A DNA stretch of 6,338 nt, taken from JBFLVQ01 sp040758525. GTDB taxonomy: Bacteria; Acidobacteriota; Blastocatellia; Chloracidobacteriales; JADJPF01. The notes under the pieces are model-generated. The model did not search any database. It had not been told where the DNA came from and saw nothing but the letters and a program-made list of their open reading frames with translations. The position numbers were made by a program, and so were the translations under genes. Of this stretch, positions 1 to 3,862 are shown one piece after another (the stretch's first letter is position 1; each line of letters starts with the position of its first letter). The stretch covers positions 1-6,338 of the forward strand of contig JBFLVQ010000570.1 in assembly GCA_040758525.1 (NCBI GenBank), in the 5' to 3' direction.

Positions 1-536
1 GGATTGATTGTTGCTACACCAGAAAGTGTGCGGCTACTCTCACCCTCACCTGCCTCTACCAATACATTAACAAAAGATTGGCTTACCTCTGTAAGGGTGT
101 ATTGTTTTACATGTAGAAGATGGAGAGGCAATGGCCGGTTTAACGCATCTTCAATAGCTGCTAGCGTGGCCATTACAGCAGCTTCTAGTAACTCTTCCTC
201 ATCTTGGGAACAGTGCCGCTCAGCAGTAACCACACTATTTTTTGTTGCTAGTGTAACCGCTACAGCACGTTGATGCTCTTCACGTCGCCATATATCAACA
301 GCATGTAGGGCAAGACGTGGATCACGCTGTGGCACTTTTTGTAACTGGGTAACCAGTGCTTGCAATGAATCTCGTGAAATGGCAAGAGAATTTTCACTCT
401 TATCGGCAGCAAGCTGGCCGCAACGTACTAACTCTAGCAATGTCTCGTCATCAGGAGCACAGCCAAGCGCATCTGCCAAAAAATCCTTGGCCTGTTCCAT
501 TGTCAGCAAGTCGGCAGCAAGCTTGTTAGTACTCAT
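1..536 (-). CDS. Protein of unknown function, N-terminal 178 codons (3' end beyond window); possible LeuA-regulatory-domain-like region
   Basis: An open frame runs from an ATG at 536-534 to the window edge without a stop, so the C-terminus is missing. The start is supported by a strong ribosome binding site (GGGGAG, five bases upstream). I do not recognise the protein firmly. Residues about 10-62 are helical, with a pattern (LLTMEQAKDFL, later LLELVRCGQLA and ISRDSLQALV) that loosely recalls excisionase/MerR-type winged-helix domains. Residues about 113-178 (AAVMATLAAIEDALNRPLPL, then a beta-rich stretch with SFVNVLVEAGEGESSRTLSG) resemble by eye the allosteric C-terminal domain of 2-isopropylmalate synthase, but the catalytic TIM barrel is absent. 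No signal peptide, membrane helix or cysteine cluster is visible; the only cysteines are at 26, 39 and 109. It lies 71 bases behind the FHA/cytochrome gene on the same strand, so it may be co-transcribed. A cytoplasmic accessory or ligand-sensing role is a guess only. Confidence 0.8.
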   Translation of the reverse strand, partial: MSTNKLAADLLTMEQAKDFLADALGCAPDDETLLELVRCGQLAADKSENSLAISRDSLQALVTQLQKVPQRDPRLALHAVDIWRREEHQRAVAVTLATKNSVVTAERHCSQDEEELLEAAVMATLAAIEDALNRPLPLHLLHVKQYTLTEVSQSFVNVLVEAGEGESSRTLSGVATIN

Positions 537-541
537 ATTTT

Positions 542-547
542 CTCCCC
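542..547 (-). promoter_or_regulatory. Ribosome binding site for the 536 start
   Basis: On the minus strand GGGGAG lies five bases before the ATG at 536. It fixes the start of the truncated downstream gene. It begins 13 bases past the end of the large inverted repeat, so a folded hairpin would leave it exposed rather than hide it. Confidence 0.6.
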
Positions 548-560
548 ATTTAAGCGAAAC

Positions 561-596
561 ATAGAGATCATAGAGCAATATCTCTATGATCTCTAT
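561..596 (-). repeat. Perfect 15-bp inverted repeat (four hexamer copies) in the intercistronic gap
   Basis: Arms 561-575 (ATAGAGATCATAGAG) and 582-596 (CTCTATGATCTCTAT) are exactly complementary around a six-base loop (CAATAT). Each arm is itself two ATAGAG hexamers three bases apart, so the element holds four copies of one hexamer in mirror symmetry. It starts 11 bases after the stop codon of the upstream cytochrome gene and ends just before the ribosome binding site of the next gene. No T-run follows on either strand, so it is not a standard intrinsic terminator. It may be an mRNA-stabilising or processing hairpin between cistrons, an attenuator, or an operator for a protein that binds as two dimers. 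The repeat is seen directly; its role is inferred. Confidence 0.85.
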
Positions 597-607
597 AACT
601 CTCTGGT

Positions 608-3600
608 CTACTTCTTGCCCCCACCATCCTTCTTCTTATCATCACCGGCATATTTAATACCGACTTTAGTAAGGAATTCTTTCGGGGCAATACTGCCAAC
701 CATAGCAAAAACAGTGTCATTGGGAATGGTGCCGATCACCTGCTCACCACGAATCTTCATCAACACCACTTCTTTATCACGTATCTCTTTGATACCTACA
801 CCAAAGTAGGCTTTAATACGGCCTTGATCGATACAGTAGTAGACCCACATCTTATTTTCAAGTGTAAGGTCTTTGGGGAAGTCAGAGCGAACCACTAATG
901 AAACCTCATTGGCAACATCGCTGGGTGGAAAGATCACGGTACCATCTGGCTGTCGCTTACCAGTAAGATCAACCGCTGCCTCCACAGCAGAATTACCTGC
1001 GCCTACGACAACAAGCTTCTTGCCTTTGTAGGCAGAGGGATCTTGTAGTCGGTATTCAACTCGACCCTCAACCTCACCAGGCACACCTAGTTTGCGCGGT
1101 TCACCAGCATTGCCAAGCGCTAGCACTACTTTGCGTACTTTGTAGTTGCCCTTAGCAGTCTTCACTACCCAATAGTTGTTCTCACGTACAAGCTCTTTGC
1201 AACCTTCGAATTCATTGATCTTAAGATTGAGGCTACGTACTGCATCATCCCACCAACCAAGCATAGTCTCCTTCAGATCACCTGGACCTTCAAGCTTGAC
1301 TGCTCCTAGAGGAGGATCACCTGGGTTGTAGGGATTAAAGGCAACATACTTACCAGCAGGATACTTATCTGCAATGGTAGCGTATTTGCGGCCCTGTTCA
1401 AGTGCGATATAGCTGAGATTGAGTTCGCCACAGCGTGCAGTAGCAGCAATGCCGCCTGGCCCTATACCAACAACAGCAACATCATAATCAGCACCTGGTG
1501 TGCGACCTTCTTTCTGTATCTTCTCAGCAATCTTATCAACAGCAATACGCCCCTCTTTGATTGCATTACGAATTAGTGGTACACCAGAGACATCACCGAT
1601 CAGATAGACACCGTCCACATGCTCGGTTTCAAAACCTTCACCAGAGCCTTTGCGCAATGGCTTGGGAGCTTCACGTATATTCTTCTTAGTGTTGATCAAA
1701 ACACAAGATTGTGGCGCGGTTGGACAGGCTTGCTGACAGCCAGTATCCTCCATGCACTGTTCGTAATTGACAACAATCGCATGGTGTTCTTGATCGTCAA
1801 ACCCTAACACATCTTGTGGACAGGCAAGGATACAACCATGACAACCGATACAAGTCTCATTATTAATAATCGGATGTGGTACAGGTCTAGACCTAGAAGA
1901 GGCTTCTGCACGTTTCTTCTGTTCTGCTGATTCCCAACGTGCCGCATATTTAACATTTTCTGGCTCCCAACGATCCACCTGTTCTAGTTCGATCGCCTTA
2001 CCTTTAAGCCGCTTCTGTACACGCCGGCGTTGTACGGTATCAAAAGCAAGGAACCCTATCACTACTAATGGAACGATACTAAAGAAGAGTCCCCAACCAG
2101 TGAAAGACATACCGCCAAAGCGAGCCGCAAAGGAGGTCCATTGCCAGCTCTTACCACCACGATAGACACTGTTGGCAACACTATTAAGTTGATAGATATC
2201 TTTCTCAGAAGTAACCGCGCGTTTCTTACCACCTTGTGGTCGTAGCGCAGCAACTAGATCTTTACTCTCGCCATGCTGTGGATGACAGGAGTTACAGTCC
2301 AAATTAAGCTTGGTGGCAAGTTGATCGAGTTGCGCTTTGTCGCCTGTCGCAAAGGTTACACCATGACAAACAGCACATTTGTTCTTATCGATCTTCTTGG
2401 CCTCTGCCTCAGTCTGGAAGGAGTCATGACAATCGGTACAACGTGCGCGTCCTTCCTTACGTCCAGCCAAATGCACAAAGTGAAATTTTGCTTTAGGTGT
2501 AAGATCCCCAGCATTAGGGATCTGCATCTTCTTATTGATTGGCTCAGTCCAAGTCCATTCGCCCTGATCACTAATGGGATAACCGAATGTACCGCCATGC
2601 GGTACACCTAGCAGTGAGCCATCTGCACGCTTTGCCTTTGGATGAGTAGGATTAGCACGATGACACTCAAAACAGACACTGCGCGCTACCGTGGCAGCTT
2701 TGAAATCTGTTCCTTTATGCTCGGTATGACAGTCCATACAGCCAACATTGGCACGTTGATGGGGCTCAAAGATACTGGGATCAAAATGGGAGGTCTTATG
2801 ACACTCAGTACATTGTGCCTCCATTGAATTGATTGCGGTATGGCAAGAGGCACAGTTATTGTTGGTAGTACGGTTGGCTGCTAGCAACAAACGGGCACCT
2901 GGGGTGACACTGGCAAAATCGACATCAGTAAGTGTATGTGGTTTAGAGACGGGCCCAGGTGAATAGACATTCTCCCAGACAAAAATTGCAATAATTGCAC
3001 CAACAATCAGGAAAGAACCGAGTGTAAGCAGAAATCCCACTGGCCAGGGACGCACTAGATCCGTGGTTGGCACCCAGTTGAACTGTTTTTTGCCTAGATG
3101 TAAGTTGTACTTCTTAAATTCTGGATCTGGTTCACGCGGTCGTAACAGCGATTTATCAGCAAGCTTCTGTGCACCACCAGTTTCAGCCAGTTTACGCCGA
3201 TCCCAGAAGGCATCCATAGTCTGCTGGAAACGCTGTTGTTCCTCTTCTGGCAGCGCCATTATAGAGGAGAGCAATCCTGTCATACCACGTTGAAAACGGG
3301 TATTACCAAGCAACTGAGTGGCACTCTGTTTTTGTGGTTGAGTCGGGGTCTGCGGTTGTGGTTGTGACTGTTGTATCAGACGTAATAGATCGGGATTAAG
3401 TAATGCTGTCTTACCTGATGCCGCAGCTTGACGTGGATCACCAAACAGTTGTGTACCGCGATTAACGGCTGCCACCATATCGATCTGCTTTTCTATTTCG
3501 ATGGTTAGCTCGTGATCGCTGACTGTGGGCCGCAATACAAAGGTACCAATCTGGATCGTATCCCCAGCCTGTACTTGTACAGTGTCGATTAGCGCACCAT

Positions 3601-3808
3601 TGACGATCGTGCCGTTGGAACTGGAGAGATTCTTGATCCAGAAGGTGCCATCGATCTCACGTATACCAGCATGTGAGCGTGAAACCGTGGGATGATTAAG
3701 TAGCACATCATTGCCTAGTGCGGAACCGAGAGTGAGGCTGTCGCCCTCGATCACCAAATCATCGTTATCTAGATCCAGTCGCTTAATGACAAATTTAGAC
3801 AGCTCCAT
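608..3808 (-). CDS. FHA - heptahaem cytochrome c - ferredoxin - FAD/NAD(P) oxidoreductase fusion, membrane-spanning
   Basis: A complete 1066-residue protein. Domains in order: FHA, residues 4-95 (SRSH 43-46, NG 65-66 and 70-71); a Gln/Pro linker at 146-161; membrane helix 1 at about 254-278; seven CxxCH haem c motifs with first cysteines at 319, 333, 357, 379, 457, 478 and 505, plus many spare histidines for axial ligation; membrane helix 2 at about 571-590; a ferredoxin region (C653, C656, C659, C663; then C685, C691, C695, C702); a GVYLIGD motif at 733-739; an FAD Rossmann motif GxGxxG at 781-786; an NAD(P) motif GxGxxA at 936-941; and a Lys/Gly-rich tail. The topology puts FHA, Fe-S and flavin in the cytoplasm and the haems in the periplasm. 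The flavin part resembles the thioredoxin-reductase-like superfamily. Its likely role is electron transfer between NAD(P)H and periplasmic haems, in either direction, with the FHA domain as a docking or regulatory module. Oddities: the usual FHA Gly-Arg is Gly-Ser (S29), and the GD motif comes before the FAD fold. The start is supported by a GAGGAGA site. The upstream gene encodes a fitting Fe-S/cytochrome b partner. Confidence 0.95.
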   Translation of the reverse strand: MELSKFVIKRLDLDNDDLVIEGDSLTLGSALGNDVLLNHPTVSRSHAGIREIDGTFWIKNLSSSNGTIVNGALIDTVQVQAGDTIQIGTFVLRPTVSDHELTIEIEKQIDMVAAVNRGTQLFGDPRQAAASGKTALLNPDLLRLIQQSQPQPQTPTQPQKQSATQLLGNTRFQRGMTGLLSSIMALPEEEQQRFQQTMDAFWDRRKLAETGGAQKLADKSLLRPREPDPEFKKYNLHLGKKQFNWVPTTDLVRPWPVGFLLTLGSFLIVGAIIAIFVWENVYSPGPVSKPHTLTDVDFASVTPGARLLLAANRTTNNNCASCHTAINSMEAQCTECHKTSHFDPSIFEPHQRANVGCMDCHTEHKGTDFKAATVARSVCFECHRANPTHPKAKRADGSLLGVPHGGTFGYPISDQGEWTWTEPINKKMQIPNAGDLTPKAKFHFVHLAGRKEGRARCTDCHDSFQTEAEAKKIDKNKCAVCHGVTFATGDKAQLDQLATKLNLDCNSCHPQHGESKDLVAALRPQGGKKRAVTSEKDIYQLNSVANSVYRGGKSWQWTSFAARFGGMSFTGWGLFFSIVPLVVIGFLAFDTVQRRRVQKRLKGKAIELEQVDRWEPENVKYAARWESAEQKKRAEASSRSRPVPHPIINNETCIGCHGCILACPQDVLGFDDQEHHAIVVNYEQCMEDTGCQQACPTAPQSCVLINTKKNIREAPKPLRKGSGEGFETEHVDGVYLIGDVSGVPLIRNAIKEGRIAVDKIAEKIQKEGRTPGADYDVAVVGIGPGGIAATARCGELNLSYIALEQGRKYATIADKYPAGKYVAFNPYNPGDPPLGAVKLEGPGDLKETMLGWWDDAVRSLNLKINEFEGCKELVRENNYWVVKTAKGNYKVRKVVLALGNAGEPRKLGVPGEVEGRVEYRLQDPSAYKGKKLVVVGAGNSAVEAAVDLTGKRQPDGTVIFPPSDVANEVSLVVRSDFPKDLTLENKMWVYYCIDQGRIKAYFGVGIKEIRDKEVVLMKIRGEQVIGTIPNDTVFAMVGSIAPKEFLTKVGIKYAGDDKKKDGGGKK

Positions 3809-3818
3809 GATTATTGGT

Positions 3819-3825
3819 TCTCCTC
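3819..3825 (-). promoter_or_regulatory. Ribosome binding site for the FHA/cytochrome gene
   Basis: GAGGAGA on the minus strand lies ten bases before the ATG at 3808. The spacing is slightly long but the match to the anti-Shine-Dalgarno sequence is strong. The FHA fold begins at residue 4, which agrees with this start. Confidence 0.65.
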
Positions 3826-3831
3826 ATCAAT

Positions 3832-3850
3832 GCGCCGTATTTACCGGCGC
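3832..3850 (-). repeat. Small GC-rich inverted repeat in the 54-base intercistronic gap
   Basis: The six-base arms GCGCCG and CGGCGC are complementary around a seven-base loop. The element sits between the stop codon of the CNB/Fe-S gene (3863-3865) and the ribosome binding site of the FHA gene. No T-run follows, so termination is unlikely. It could affect mRNA decay or set the ratio of the two proteins; it is also short enough to be chance. Confidence 0.5.
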
Positions 3851-3862
3851 GCTCCCCTTTTC

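Noticed and set aside
561..596. Intrinsic terminator after the cytochrome gene
   Set aside because: The stem is strong but no T-run follows on either strand, and the stem is AT-rich; kept as an inverted repeat of unknown role.
537..607. Separate promoter for the third gene
   Set aside because: No convincing -35/-10 pair is seen on the minus strand in this gap; readthrough from the upstream gene is simpler.
1838..1852. An eighth CxxCH match (CIGCH, residues 653-657) in the FHA/cytochrome protein
   Set aside because: It overlaps a standard ferredoxin CxxCxxCxxxCP motif and lies after the second membrane helix, on the cytoplasmic side, where haem c is not attached.
2273..2611. Plus-strand open frame of 112 codons opposite the haem domain
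   Set aside because: It is a mirror of the cytochrome coding sequence, with no family resemblance and no good ribosome binding site; other plus-strand frames across the window are likewise shadows.
3314..3373. Short Gln/Pro-rich tract as a DNA tandem repeat
   Set aside because: The codons vary and there is no regular DNA unit; it is a protein linker between the FHA domain and the first membrane helix.
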